A stretch of 64,000 nt of DNA from Casimicrobium huifangae (GTDB lineage: Bacteria > Pseudomonadota > Gammaproteobacteria > Burkholderiales > Casimicrobiaceae): the NCBI RefSeq assembly GCF_009746125.1, contig NZ_CP041352.1, positions 461,847-525,846 of the forward strand, in the 5' to 3' direction. The notes beneath the pieces are model-generated. The model was not told the origin of the DNA, ran no database searches, and worked only from the letters and a program-made list of their open reading frames with translations. This document shows positions 36,501 to 45,023 of the stretch, one piece after another (position 1 is the stretch's first letter; each line of letters begins with the position of its first letter). Made by a program: the position numbers and the translations under genes.

Positions 36501-37457
36501 ATGCGCGTCGTTTTTGCCGGCACCCCTGAATTTGCGGCGCGCGCGCTGCGCGCACTGTTGCACGCCGGGCCGGATCACGGCCTGCATGTGGTGGCCGCGT
36601 ACACCCAGCCTGATCGCCCCGCCGGTCGCGGCATGAAGCTCACCGCGTCGGCCGTGAAAGAAGTCGCGCTCGCGCATCACCTGCCAGTGCTGCAACCGGC
36701 TACCCTGCGCACGCCGGAGGCGGTGGCGGAGCTGGCCGCGCTGCAGCCGGACGTGATGGTAGTGGCGGCGTACGGCTTGATCCTGCCGCAGGCCATTCTT
36801 GACGTGCCGCGCCTCGGTTGCCTGAACATCCACGCGTCGCTGTTGCCACGCTGGCGCGGCGCGGCGCCGATCCACCGCGCGATCCTGGCGGGCGACGCCA
36901 AAACCGGGGTTGCCATCATGCAGATGGAGGCCGGGCTCGACACCGGCCCGGTGCTGCTGGAGACCTTTACGGCGATCGGCGCCCGTGAGACCACCGGTGA
37001 ACTGCACGACCGTCTGGCCACCCTCGGCGCCGAGGCGATCGTGCATGTGCTCAGCCGTCTCAGCCGTGGCGAGGAGCTGGCGGCGGCCACGCAATCGACG
37101 CATGGCGTGACCTACGCCAACAAGGTGTCGCCCGAGGAAGCGCAGATCGACTGGTCGGCGAGCGCCGTCGAAATCGATCGCAAGGTGCGTGCGTTTAACC
37201 CCACGCCGGGTGCATGGACGACTTGGCACGGCGAAAAACTGAAAGTCTGGGCGACCGGTCTGGTGCCGGTGCCTTCCTGTCTCGGCAGTGAGCCGGGCAG
37301 CGTGACCGCCGCTGAAGGTGAGCACTTGCTTGTTTCTTGTGGCTCATCCGTACTTGCAGTCACCGAAATCCAGCGCGCTGGCGGCAAACGCATGGCGGTG
37401 GGGGCTTGGCTGCGCGGCGGCGGTCATCCAGCCGTTGGTGAACGTCTGGGCAACTAA
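36501..37457 (+). CDS. fmt: Methionyl-tRNA formyltransferase
   Basis: Transfers the formyl group from 10-formyl-THF to Met-tRNA(fMet). From ATG 36501 the product is 318 residues. It begins MRVVFAGTPEFAARALRAL; the catalytic core shows LNIHASLLPRWRGAAPIHRA with the Asn-x-His pair, and IMQMEAGLDTGPVL with the conserved Asp. The C-terminal tRNA-binding domain follows from about residue 210. A longer frame to 36195 overlaps def and is not supported. A dispersed repeat begins right after the stop. Confidence 0.97.
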   Translation: MRVVFAGTPEFAARALRALLHAGPDHGLHVVAAYTQPDRPAGRGMKLTASAVKEVALAHHLPVLQPATLRTPEAVAELAALQPDVMVVAAYGLILPQAILDVPRLGCLNIHASLLPRWRGAAPIHRAILAGDAKTGVAIMQMEAGLDTGPVLLETFTAIGARETTGELHDRLATLGAEAIVHVLSRLSRGEELAAATQSTHGVTYANKVSPEEAQIDWSASAVEIDRKVRAFNPTPGAWTTWHGEKLKVWATGLVPVPSCLGSEPGSVTAAEGEHLLVSCGSSVLAVTEIQRAGGKRMAVGAWLRGGGHPAVGERLGN

Positions 37458-37458
37458 C

Positions 37459-37578
37459 GGCTCTGACCCAAGATGCCCATTCCAATTGGGCTCAAGGCCA
37501 TATTGATTCGCAAGTCGACTTTCGACAAAAAGATGCCCTGAGCCCTTATTGAACAAGGGTTTCAGTCAAATCCTGCTG
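37459..37578 (+). repeat. Dispersed intergenic element, copy B
   Basis: Begins 2 bp after the fmt stop. Shared blocks are ATTGGGCTC, GATTCGCAAGTCGACTTTC and GAGCCCTTATTGAACAAGGG (stem CCCTT/AAGGG, followed by TTT), ending TTTCAGTCAAATCCTGCTG. The stem plus TTT could act as a weak terminator for def-fmt. The remaining ~70 bp to ubiB show no further feature. Confidence 0.66.
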
Positions 37579-37646
37579 ACGAAAATCACGTTATCGAGAG
37601 CCCCCACGGCTTGCGCTGCAGCAAGGCAACGGGGCGGGCGCCCGAT

Positions 37647-39458
37647 ATGATCGCGACGATGTTGCTGGAAACGCTCGATACCGCCCGTGACCTCGGTCGC
37701 CTGAACGAGATCGCTGGCGTCCTGCTGCGCCACGGCTTTGGCGATGCGGTGCGCCGGCTTGGTCTTGCTGATCGTCTGCAGCGCGCCGGTCATGTGCTCA
37801 ACTGGGAGCACGCCGCCGATCTCGCGCGCATCGAGCCGCCCGTGCAGGTGCGCCGGCTTGGTCTTGCTGATCGTCTGCAGCGCGCCGGTCATGTGCTCAA
37901 CTGGGAGCACGCCGCCGATCTCGCGCGCATCGAGCCGCCCGTGCAGGTGCGCCTCGCGATGGAGGAGCTGGGGCCGACTTTCGTCAAGCTCGGTCAGGTG
38001 CTGGCCGGACGCGCCGATCTGTTCGGCCCGGAATGGATTGCCGAATTCGAAAAGCTGCACAGCCACGTGCCGGCGTTGCCGCTGGACGCACTTCGCCCGC
38101 AGTTGCTTGAGGATCTGGGCGCCGAGCCGGAGGCGGTATTCGCCCGTTTCGAAATCGAGCCACTGGCTGCCGCGTCGATCGCGCAGGTGCATCGCGCTGC
38201 ACTGGCCGACGGCACCGAGGTGATCGTCAAGATTCGCCGTCCAGGCATCGAGACCACCATCGAGTCCGACCTGCGACTGCTCGCCCGTCTCGCGGCGATG
38301 GCGGACGCGCAGATGCCGGCGCTCCGGCCCTATCGCCCGCAGCAGCTGGTGCGCGAGCTGGCGCGTTCGCTGAAGCGGGAACTCGATCTGGCGGCAGAGT
38401 GCCACAACGCCGAGCGCATGGCGAAGAATCTGGCAGCGCTGCCCGACATCGTGATCCCGCGCGTGCACTGGGCGTATACAAAGAAGCGCATCAATGTGCA
38501 GGACTTCATTGTCGGTGTGGCTGGCAGTGATCTGGCGCGGCTTGATGCCGAGGGCTTCGACCGCACGCTGCTCGCCAAGCGCGGCGCGCACGCTGTGCTG
38601 AAGATGATCGTCGAGGATGGCTTTTTTCACGCCGATCCGCACCCGGGCAACGTGTTCTATCTGCCGGTCAATCGCGTGGCCTTCATCGATTTCGGCATGG
38701 TCGGGCGGCTCTCCGAGCGGCGACGCGAGGAACTGCTGCAACTGCTGCTCGGCCTGGTCGAGCGGCAACCGCAGGCAGTGGCGGATGTACTGATGGACTG
38801 GACCGGCGATGATCACGGGCTCAACCTGTCGCTGATGGAGACCGAGATCGAGGCCTTCGTCGATCAGTACCACGACACACCACTTGCGAGTCTGAGCCTT
38901 GGCGGCATGCTCGGAGACGTCACCGCCATCCTGCGCGAACATCATCTCGCCCTGCCGTCGGACCTCGCGTTGCTGATCAAGGCCTTCATTTCTCTCGAAG
39001 GTATGGGCCGTGGTCTCGATCCCAATTTTCATATGGCCAGCGAGGCGCTGCCGCTGCTCCGGCAGGTCGTACGTGCGCGCTATCAGCCGAACGTCATGGC
39101 GCGACGAGGCTGGCAAACCATCCGCCGTGCGCTGGCGGTGGCCGAGCAATTGCCGCACGACATGTCGAAGCTGCTGCGTACCGCACGCCGCGGCCGCCTC
39201 AACGTCGGTCTGGAGCTGATCCACCTCAAGCGCGTGGGCGATCAGATCGATCGTGCGGCCAATCGCATGGCAGTCGCACTGGTGATCGCCGCGCTGATCA
39301 TCGGCTCGTCGATTGTGATGACGGTGTCGGGCGGCCCGACCCTGTTCGGGTTGCCAGCCTTCGGGTTCCTTGGGTTTTGCGCTGCCGTCGTTGGCGGCAT
39401 CTGGCTATTGCGTTCGATCTGGCGCAGCAACCGCGCCGATCGCGACGACGACGTTTAG
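37647..39458 (+). CDS. ubiB: UbiB-family protein with 33-residue internal duplication
   Basis: UbiB is an atypical kinase-like ATPase needed for ubiquinone synthesis. From ATG 37647 the product is 603 residues. Conserved features are the KxGQ motif (FVKLGQVLAGRADLFGPEW), the Ala-rich nucleotide loop (LAAASIAQVHRAAL), the invariant Lys in VIVKIRRPG, the ExD-like HADPHPGNVFY and FIDFGMVG. Two C-terminal membrane helices follow (VALVIAALIIGSSIVMTV and FGFLGFCAAVVGGIWLL). Residues ~34-99 hold the same 33-residue unit twice without any change, duplicating the segment before KxGQ. E. coli UbiB has about 546 residues, so the duplication accounts for much of the extra length. A UbiK gene lies nearby on the other strand. 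Confidence 0.9.
   Translation: MIATMLLETLDTARDLGRLNEIAGVLLRHGFGDAVRRLGLADRLQRAGHVLNWEHAADLARIEPPVQVRRLGLADRLQRAGHVLNWEHAADLARIEPPVQVRLAMEELGPTFVKLGQVLAGRADLFGPEWIAEFEKLHSHVPALPLDALRPQLLEDLGAEPEAVFARFEIEPLAAASIAQVHRAALADGTEVIVKIRRPGIETTIESDLRLLARLAAMADAQMPALRPYRPQQLVRELARSLKRELDLAAECHNAERMAKNLAALPDIVIPRVHWAYTKKRINVQDFIVGVAGSDLARLDAEGFDRTLLAKRGAHAVLKMIVEDGFFHADPHPGNVFYLPVNRVAFIDFGMVGRLSERRREELLQLLLGLVERQPQAVADVLMDWTGDDHGLNLSLMETEIEAFVDQYHDTPLASLSLGGMLGDVTAILREHHLALPSDLALLIKAFISLEGMGRGLDPNFHMASEALPLLRQVVRARYQPNVMARRGWQTIRRALAVAEQLPHDMSKLLRTARRGRLNVGLELIHLKRVGDQIDRAANRMAVALVIAALIIGSSIVMTVSGGPTLFGLPAFGFLGFCAAVVGGIWLLRSIWRSNRADRDDDV
37748..37945 (+). repeat. Perfect 99-bp tandem duplication inside ubiB
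   Basis: Two identical, adjacent 99-bp units (37748-37846, 37847-37945). Each begins with GGTGCGCC, and the same octamer occurs again at 37946, so the duplication is bounded by 8-bp microhomology as expected for replication slippage. The unit is 33 codons, so the frame is kept. No substitution separates the copies, indicating a very recent event or an assembly artefact. Confidence 0.95.
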
Positions 39459-39698
39459 CGCACTTGTCAGCCGTTGCGCTGCTTAGTCTGCATGTCTGGT
39501 CCCGAGTCTTTCACAATGCCCAGGCAGAGTAGCCTGGCGATACCGTGGTGCCGACACTGAACGTGGCGCGCCCGAGCCCGACACAGCACACCATCGTCGG
39601 TCGCTGCGCCTACGCTGCCGCCCGCGAAGCGGCAATCGCCAAAATTCGAGGCGCGAGCGATGACCCGCAAAGCGGTGGCAGGCTGCATCAAACTGCCG

Positions 39699-39929
39699 TC
39701 AGGACGCTGAGCTCTCGCGCTCCAGCGCGTCAACTTTCGCCGTGAGTTCATCGATTTGCTGGCGCAACGCGGCCAGCATTTCGCGCTGCACGTCAAACTC
39801 CTGCCGGGTCACCACGTCCATGCGGGCGAGGCCCGCGCTAAGTGTTGCGCGCAGGTTCTTCTGCAGGTCTTCACCGGGATTGCCGGCCAGCACAGCTTTA
39901 AGCTGTGCTGCAAGTTCATCGAGGGTCAT
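39699..39929 (-). CDS. ubiK: UbiK/BMFP-family accessory protein
   Basis: A 76-residue protein matching the BMFP/YqiC family: an amphipathic helix MTLDELAAQLKAVL, a middle segment GEDLQKNLRATLSAGLARMD (normally near the conserved VTREEFDVQ, here VTRQEFDVQ), and a C-terminal coiled coil LAALRQQIDELTAKVDALE. UbiK helps aerobic ubiquinone synthesis. The location next to ubiB supports this. It is divergent from the nitrogen-regulated operon. The 240 bp between ubiB and ubiK show nothing I can support. Confidence 0.9.
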   Translation of the reverse strand: MTLDELAAQLKAVLAGNPGEDLQKNLRATLSAGLARMDVVTRQEFDVQREMLAALRQQIDELTAKVDALERESSAS

Positions 39930-39973
39930 GGGAAAAGTTTAGCAAACCACTGCTTTCGTCTTTCTCTGTGGTC

Positions 39974-40028
39974 GCCCCAAAACGGAGCGCGCGTTGCTGC
40001 TGCGCAGCAATCGGCACCAAAACGATGC
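39974..40028 (+). promoter_or_regulatory. Tandem candidate NtrC-binding sites
   Basis: Two sites resembling the NtrC consensus GCACCAAAATGGTGC: GCCCCAAAACGGAGC at 39974-39988 and GCACCAAAACGATGC at 40014-40028. Centres are 40 bp apart, about four helical turns, and lie about 70-110 bp upstream of the expected transcription start, as usual for an enhancer of a sigma-54 promoter. Confidence 0.72.
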
Positions 40029-40068
40029 CCAAGGCGCCCGGCCTGCGTGCCGTGACTGGTGCTGGTGC

Positions 40069-40083
40069 TGGCACGGCGTTTGC
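40069..40083 (+). promoter_or_regulatory. Sigma-54 (RpoN) promoter of the porin-glnK-amtB operon
   Basis: TGGCAC-N5-TTGC: the -24 GG and -12 GC with exact spacing (TGGCACGGCGTTTGC). It is preceded by tandem NtrC-like sites and lies 50 bp before the porin ATG, with the operon predicted to be induced by nitrogen limitation. Confidence 0.85.
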
Positions 40084-40133
40084 GAAGTGCTGCCCAGTCT
40101 TGCTGTTTTGACCTTTCCTCCAGGAGATTCACG

Positions 40134-40922
40134 ATGAAACTAAAACGCACCCTCGTCACCACCGCAGTGACCAGCCTGCTCGCCAGCTTCGCGCTGGCGC
40201 AAACCCCTCCGGCGCCCGCTGCTGCGCCCGCTCCGGCACCGGCTCCCGAGCCAGCGCCGTTCTCGGTCAATATCGGTGTCGCCAGTTCCTATATCTATCG
40301 CGGCCTCAATCAGTCGGACTTCAAGCCGGCACTGCAAATCGGTGCCGACTACGCGCACTCGAGCGGCTTCTATATCGGTACCTGGGGCTCCAGCATCCGC
40401 TGGCTGAAGGACTACGGCATCAGCAGCGGCAGCGCCGAGATCGACCTCTATGCGGGGTACAAGGGCGAAGCCGGCCCGATCGCCTACGACGTCGGCGTGC
40501 TGCAGTACTTCTACACCGGCTCTGTCGCCCCCGGCGCCACCAAGCCCGACACCACCGAGCTCTACGTTGCCGGCACCTTCAAGATGTTCACGCTGAAGTA
40601 CTCGCACGTGGTGTCGAAGTCGATCTTCGGTGTGGCGAATTCACGCAACAGCGGCTACCTTGACCTGACCGGCACCTTTCCGATCATGGACAACCTGACG
40701 CTGACGGCGCACGTGGGGCACCAGATTGTCAAGAACACCGGCGGCGCCGGCACCTACACCGACGGCAAGCTTGAACTTGGCTACGACTTCGGCAACGGCT
40801 TCGCGCTCTCCGGTGGCGTCACGGCAACCGATGCTGACAAGGGCTTCTACACCCCGCTCGGCAAGAAGTTCACCGGCAAGACAACGCCTTACGCGTTGAT
40901 CAAGTACACCAAGTCGTTCTAA
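40134..40922 (+). CDS. TorF-family putative porin of the glnK-amtB operon
   Basis: A 262-residue outer-membrane protein starting at ATG 40134, with CAGGAG 9 bp upstream. The signal peptide ends LASFALAQT, then a Pro/Ala linker and a barrel with the family start INIGVASSYIYRGLNQSDFK-type segment (FSVNIGVASSYIYRGLNQS). It ends YALIKYTKSF with terminal Phe. Proteins of this TorF (gcw) family are common next to glnK-amtB in betaproteobacteria, and may let ammonium or small nitrogen compounds cross the outer membrane; the substrate is not proved. It is the first gene after the sigma-54 promoter. Confidence 0.86.
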   Translation: MKLKRTLVTTAVTSLLASFALAQTPPAPAAAPAPAPAPEPAPFSVNIGVASSYIYRGLNQSDFKPALQIGADYAHSSGFYIGTWGSSIRWLKDYGISSGSAEIDLYAGYKGEAGPIAYDVGVLQYFYTGSVAPGATKPDTTELYVAGTFKMFTLKYSHVVSKSIFGVANSRNSGYLDLTGTFPIMDNLTLTAHVGHQIVKNTGGAGTYTDGKLELGYDFGNGFALSGGVTATDADKGFYTPLGKKFTGKTTPYALIKYTKSF

Positions 40923-41282
<360 letters not shown>

Positions 41283-41298
41283 GCGGGGGTCATCCAAC

Positions 41299-42855
41299 AT
41301 GAAACTACGTCTCTTTATCGGCGCCCTGTTTGCCGCGCTCTCGCTGGGTGCAAGCCATATCGCGGTCGCACAGGCCCCGGCTGCCACGCCAGCGCCAGCC
41401 GCCGAAGCCAAACCGGCTGACGCCAAACCGGCAGACGCGGCCAAGCCGGCCGAAGCGGCGCCAGCGGCAGCGGCGGCCCCCGCTGCTGCCGCGCCCGCGG
41501 CGCCTGCAGCCAAGGCTCCAGAACCCAACAAGGGCGACACCGCCTGGATGATGGTGTCGACGCTGCTGGTGATCATGATGACTGTGCCTGGTCTTGCCCT
41601 GTTCTATGGTGGTCTGGTGCGTTCCAAGAATGTGCTGTCAGTGCTGATGCAGGTGATGGTCACCTTCTCGCTGATCGTGGTGCTCTGGCTGATCTACGGC
41701 TACAGCTTCGCGTTCACCGAGGGCAATGCCTTCTTCGGCGGCACCTCTCGGCTGTTCGGCAAGGGCCTGTTCGACAACATCGCCGGTACCTTCGCCACCG
41801 CTGCAACGTTCAGCAAGGGCGTGGTCATTCCCGAGATCGTGTTCATGGCGTTCCAGGCGACGTTTGCCGGCATCACCTGCGCACTGATCGTTGGTGCCTT
41901 CGCCGAACGCATGAAGTTCTCGGCTGTGCTGATCTTCATGGTCATCTGGTTCACCTTCAGCTACATCCCGATCGCCCACATGGTCTGGTTCTGGCCGGGT
42001 CCGGATGCCTACACCGATGCCAAGCTGGTTGATGGTCTCAACGCCACCGCCGGCAAGATCTGGCAATGGGGCGCGCTCGACTTCGCGGGCGGCACCGTGG
42101 TGCACATCAACGCCGGTGTCGCCGGTCTGGTTGGTGCTTATCTGGTCGGCAAGCGTGTCGGTTACGGCAAGGAAGCCTTCCCGCCGCACTCGCTGACGCT
42201 CACCATGGTCGGTGCCTCGTTGCTGTGGGTGGGCTGGTTCGGCTTCAACGCTGGCTCGGCGCTCGAAGCCAACGGTACGGCCGGTCTCGCCTTCATGAAC
42301 ACCTTCGTTGCAACCGCTGCGGCAGTGATGTCGTGGATCCTTGCTGAGTGGTTCCTCAAGGGCAAGCCCTCGATGCTGGGTGCCGCCTCGGGCGCCGTCG
42401 CGGGGCTCGTTGCGATTACTCCTGCTGCTGGCAACGTGGGCCTGATGGGCGCACTGATTATCGGCATCCTGGTAGGCCCGCTCTGCCTGTGGGGTGTGTC
42501 TGGCCTGAAGAAGATGCTCAAGGCTGACGATGCGCTTGATGTGTTCGGTGTCCATGCGCTGGGCGGCATCTTCGGTGCACTGGCAACGGGCATCTTCAAC
42601 AGCCCGAACCTGGGTGGCCCGAGCTTCGTGGCCGATTGGGTGAAGATGGAAATGACCAAGCCGGCGGACTACTCGGTCATGGGCCAGCTCATCATCCAGG
42701 CCAAGGGCGTCGGGCTCACCATCGTGTGGACGGCTGTGGTTGCCTTCATCGCGTTCAAGATCGCTGATCTGATCGTCGGTCTGCGGGTCAGCGATGATGA
42801 GCAGCGCGAAGGCCTCGACATCGTGTCGCACGGCGAAAGCGCCTACAACCGCTAG
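41299..42855 (+). CDS. amtB: Ammonium transporter AmtB with signal peptide and Ala/Pro linker
   Basis: From ATG 41299 the protein has 518 residues. A signal peptide (LFIGALFAALSLGASHIAVA) is followed by about 50 residues rich in Ala, Pro and Lys before the first membrane helix (AWMMVSTLLVIMMTVPGLAL). The transporter core shows FAGGTVVHINAGVAGLVGAY (containing one of the twin pore His), DDALDVFGVHALGGIFGA (the other) and the cytosolic tail ending DIVSHGESAYNR, the docking site for GlnK. Eleven helices are expected. A terminator follows at 42907-42938. Confidence 0.96.
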   Translation: MKLRLFIGALFAALSLGASHIAVAQAPAATPAPAAEAKPADAKPADAAKPAEAAPAAAAAPAAAAPAAPAAKAPEPNKGDTAWMMVSTLLVIMMTVPGLALFYGGLVRSKNVLSVLMQVMVTFSLIVVLWLIYGYSFAFTEGNAFFGGTSRLFGKGLFDNIAGTFATAATFSKGVVIPEIVFMAFQATFAGITCALIVGAFAERMKFSAVLIFMVIWFTFSYIPIAHMVWFWPGPDAYTDAKLVDGLNATAGKIWQWGALDFAGGTVVHINAGVAGLVGAYLVGKRVGYGKEAFPPHSLTLTMVGASLLWVGWFGFNAGSALEANGTAGLAFMNTFVATAAAVMSWILAEWFLKGKPSMLGAASGAVAGLVAITPAAGNVGLMGALIIGILVGPLCLWGVSGLKKMLKADDALDVFGVHALGGIFGALATGIFNSPNLGGPSFVADWVKMEMTKPADYSVMGQLIIQAKGVGLTIVWTAVVAFIAFKIADLIVGLRVSDDEQREGLDIVSHGESAYNR

Positions 42856-42906
42856 TCGTTGCAACGACTCGAAAGCCCCCGGGTTCCTCAGCCGGGGGTG
42901 GACGAC

Positions 42907-42938
42907 AAAGGCCCGCTTCGGCGGGCCTTTTGTTTTTT
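42907..42938 (+). terminator. Rho-independent terminator of the glnK-amtB operon
   Basis: AAAGGCCCGC, loop TTCG, GCGGGCCTTT, then TGTTTTTT. A GC-rich inverted repeat (42876-42898) just upstream and a 14-bp palindrome GTCGTTGCAACGAC (42855-42868) may help. Confidence 0.93.
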
Positions 42939-43130
42939 GAGACGTTGCGACCAGCAGATGGCAACAAGTCCGTCGCCCACGCCTCGCCGCCGTACGTCGT
43001 CCTGTCACGCATCCCGTCGCCGCTGCCGCGTGCCGGTCGCCCGCAGGTATTGACGGTCAACACTTGCGCGTATGGTCCGTTGTTTGGGCGCTGGGCATCA
43101 CCCGATGCCATTGTCCGCCCAGGAGGGACC

Positions 43131-43340
43131 ATGAGATATCTACTGTTGCTGATTGCCTGGTGCATCCTGTTCGTGCTGAGTTGGCCCATTGCCCTGCTGG
43201 CGCTGGTGTTGTGGCCCATCTTCTGGTTGCTGAGCTTGCCGTTCCGCCTGATTGGAATCACCTTCGACGCACTGTTTGCACTGCTCAAGGCCATCCTTTT
43301 GCTGCCGGCGCGATTGTTCGGCTACCGCGCCAGGTCATAA
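43131..43340 (+). CDS. Small hydrophobic membrane protein
   Basis: A 69-residue protein from ATG 43131, with a strong Shine-Dalgarno AGGAGGGA close upstream. It consists of two hydrophobic stretches, MRYLLLLIAWCILFVLSWPI and LLALVLWPIFWLLSLPFRLI, then an amphipathic tail ending LFGYRARS. The unusually strong ribosome-binding site supports real translation. No family recognised; small inner-membrane protein. Confidence 0.65.
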   Translation: MRYLLLLIAWCILFVLSWPIALLALVLWPIFWLLSLPFRLIGITFDALFALLKAILLLPARLFGYRARS

Positions 43341-43456
43341 AGCGCCGCACTGCCGACGGGAGGTCGTCAAAGCTTGATCTGGCTGCTCGCAAACGGCGCC
43401 GATTGTTGCTATAAACCGGCAAACGTTTTGCCGCGCGGCGATTGGGGGAGATGGTG

Positions 43457-44983
43457 ATGCGAGTTTGTCTGGCCGGGCGCCATGCGCCTGCACTCCTGCG
43501 GATGGTGGCAGTCCTGCTGGGGGCTATGACCTTTTCCGCTGCATCGTCGTCGGCGAACCTCTATGTGACCACCACTGGTAACAACGCGGGCAATTGCCAG
43601 ACGCTGGGTGCACCCTGTCTCACGATTGCCTATGCGTTGTCGCAGGCGGCGGCCGGCGACACGATCAATATTGGTGGTGGCACTTTCACCGAAGAGTTGA
43701 CCATCAGCAAAAGCGTCGTGCTGAATGGCGCCGGCATGGCCAGCACGATCATCAAGGCGCCCGCAGTACTGACCAGCAATCCGGCTGTGCCGGGTGGCAG
43801 CCCGGGCCAGCAGACCACCATCGTTTTCGTCACCGGCGCGACCACCTCCGCCACCATCCAGAACCTGCAGATTCAGGGGCCGGGTTCCAGCACCTGCGGC
43901 TCGATCGGCTATGGCATCTTTGCCGGGGGTGGTGCCAATCTCACGCTCAGCAACAACCATGTGCTGATGATTCGCGACATCTCGCCGCCCTTGAGCAGTT
44001 GCCAGAACGGCTCGGCGATCCGTTACGGCGCGCCGAGCACCTCACAGTCTGCCAGTGGCAGCATCAGCAACAACATCATCGACACCTATCAGAAGAACGG
44101 CATCACGCTGTCCAACACCGGGACCGTAGTGACGGTGACTGGCAGCAGTGTGACGGGCGAGCTGCCACCGCCCAATACTGCGCAAAACGGCATCCAGATC
44201 AGCAGCGGCGCGATCGCCACGGTCAGCAACAATATCGTCAGCAACAACCAGTGTGGTGCCGTCGGCTGCGGGCCAGGCGTCGCTGATGTCTGGGCGACGG
44301 GTATTCTGCTGTTTGACGCTGGCGCCGGGACAGCCATCAACAACAACGCGATCTCCGGTAATGACGGCGGCCTGGTGGCAGTTGCCACCACGGTCGGCCA
44401 GAGCTTTTCCGCCAGTGGCAATACCTTTTCAGCCAACCGTTACGCCAACATTCTGGCCAGCGCGCTGACGCTCAACCTCACTGGCAACACGATCACCGGC
44501 AGCAACTGGGGGGTGGTTGCCCAGGCGTCGAGTCCGGCCAATACGGTGGTCAATCTGTCCGGTGGCAATGTGGTCAGTCAGGCGGCAGCCGCCGGTCTCA
44601 CCGTATTCGACGACAACCTGGCCGATGCCTTTGCCGCCACCATCCAGGGCAGTGGCAACCAGTTTGTCAACAATGCAGTCGGTGCTGCCAATACGCCGGT
44701 TCAGGGGACGGTGAGCCTGGCGTGCAACTGGTGGGGCAGTCCTTATGGCCCGATCAATCCGGCGAACCCGCTGGGCCAGGGCAACCCGGCGACGGTGAAT
44801 ACGACATTCACCAATTGGGCAATCGACAACACCACGTTTGCCTGCACCGGGAATCCGCAGAACAACATTCTCCTGGCGTCGCCACAGATACCGGTGCCAA
44901 CCTTGCACCCCATATTGCTTGCGGCTTTGGTGCTGACGCTCGCCATCTTCGCCGCCGCCGGTGTGCCCCGCAGGCGGCGCTGA
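43457..44983 (+). CDS. Secreted parallel beta-helix protein with IPTL-type sorting signal
   Basis: Starting at ATG 43457 (GGGGGAG 6 bp upstream) the protein has 508 residues. A signal peptide (LLRMVAVLLGAMTFSAASSS) leads to NLYVTTTGNN and CLTIAYALSQAAAGDTINIG, the typical opening of right-handed beta-helix surface proteins. Many Asn/Ser/Gly-rich turns follow, e.g. NNIIDTYQKNGITLSNTGTV and SGNTFSANRYANILAS. The C-terminus is a VPTL motif (IPVPTLHPILLAALVLTLAI), a hydrophobic helix and a basic end VPRRRR, matching the IPTL-CTERM type protein-sorting signal. It is likely a surface or exported polysaccharide-binding protein. No enzyme active site is evident. Confidence 0.83.
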   Translation: MRVCLAGRHAPALLRMVAVLLGAMTFSAASSSANLYVTTTGNNAGNCQTLGAPCLTIAYALSQAAAGDTINIGGGTFTEELTISKSVVLNGAGMASTIIKAPAVLTSNPAVPGGSPGQQTTIVFVTGATTSATIQNLQIQGPGSSTCGSIGYGIFAGGGANLTLSNNHVLMIRDISPPLSSCQNGSAIRYGAPSTSQSASGSISNNIIDTYQKNGITLSNTGTVVTVTGSSVTGELPPPNTAQNGIQISSGAIATVSNNIVSNNQCGAVGCGPGVADVWATGILLFDAGAGTAINNNAISGNDGGLVAVATTVGQSFSASGNTFSANRYANILASALTLNLTGNTITGSNWGVVAQASSPANTVVNLSGGNVVSQAAAAGLTVFDDNLADAFAATIQGSGNQFVNNAVGAANTPVQGTVSLACNWWGSPYGPINPANPLGQGNPATVNTTFTNWAIDNTTFACTGNPQNNILLASPQIPVPTLHPILLAALVLTLAIFAAAGVPRRRR

Positions 44984-45023
44984 GCGAACCCGCCGTTCAA
45001 TCCTTACCCAGCCAGCTACTCCG

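Noticed and set aside
37748-37945. Tandem repeat considered as CRISPR or phase-variation array
   Set aside because: Only two units with no spacers and a 33-codon unit inside a gene; fits a single slippage duplication.
37566-39224. 552-codon minus-strand frame opposite ubiB
   Set aside because: Opposite strand of a clear ubiB; simply repeats the duplicated DNA and has no recognisable domain.
41638-43008. 456-codon minus-strand frame opposite amtB
   Set aside because: Shadow of amtB running through its terminator; no domain.
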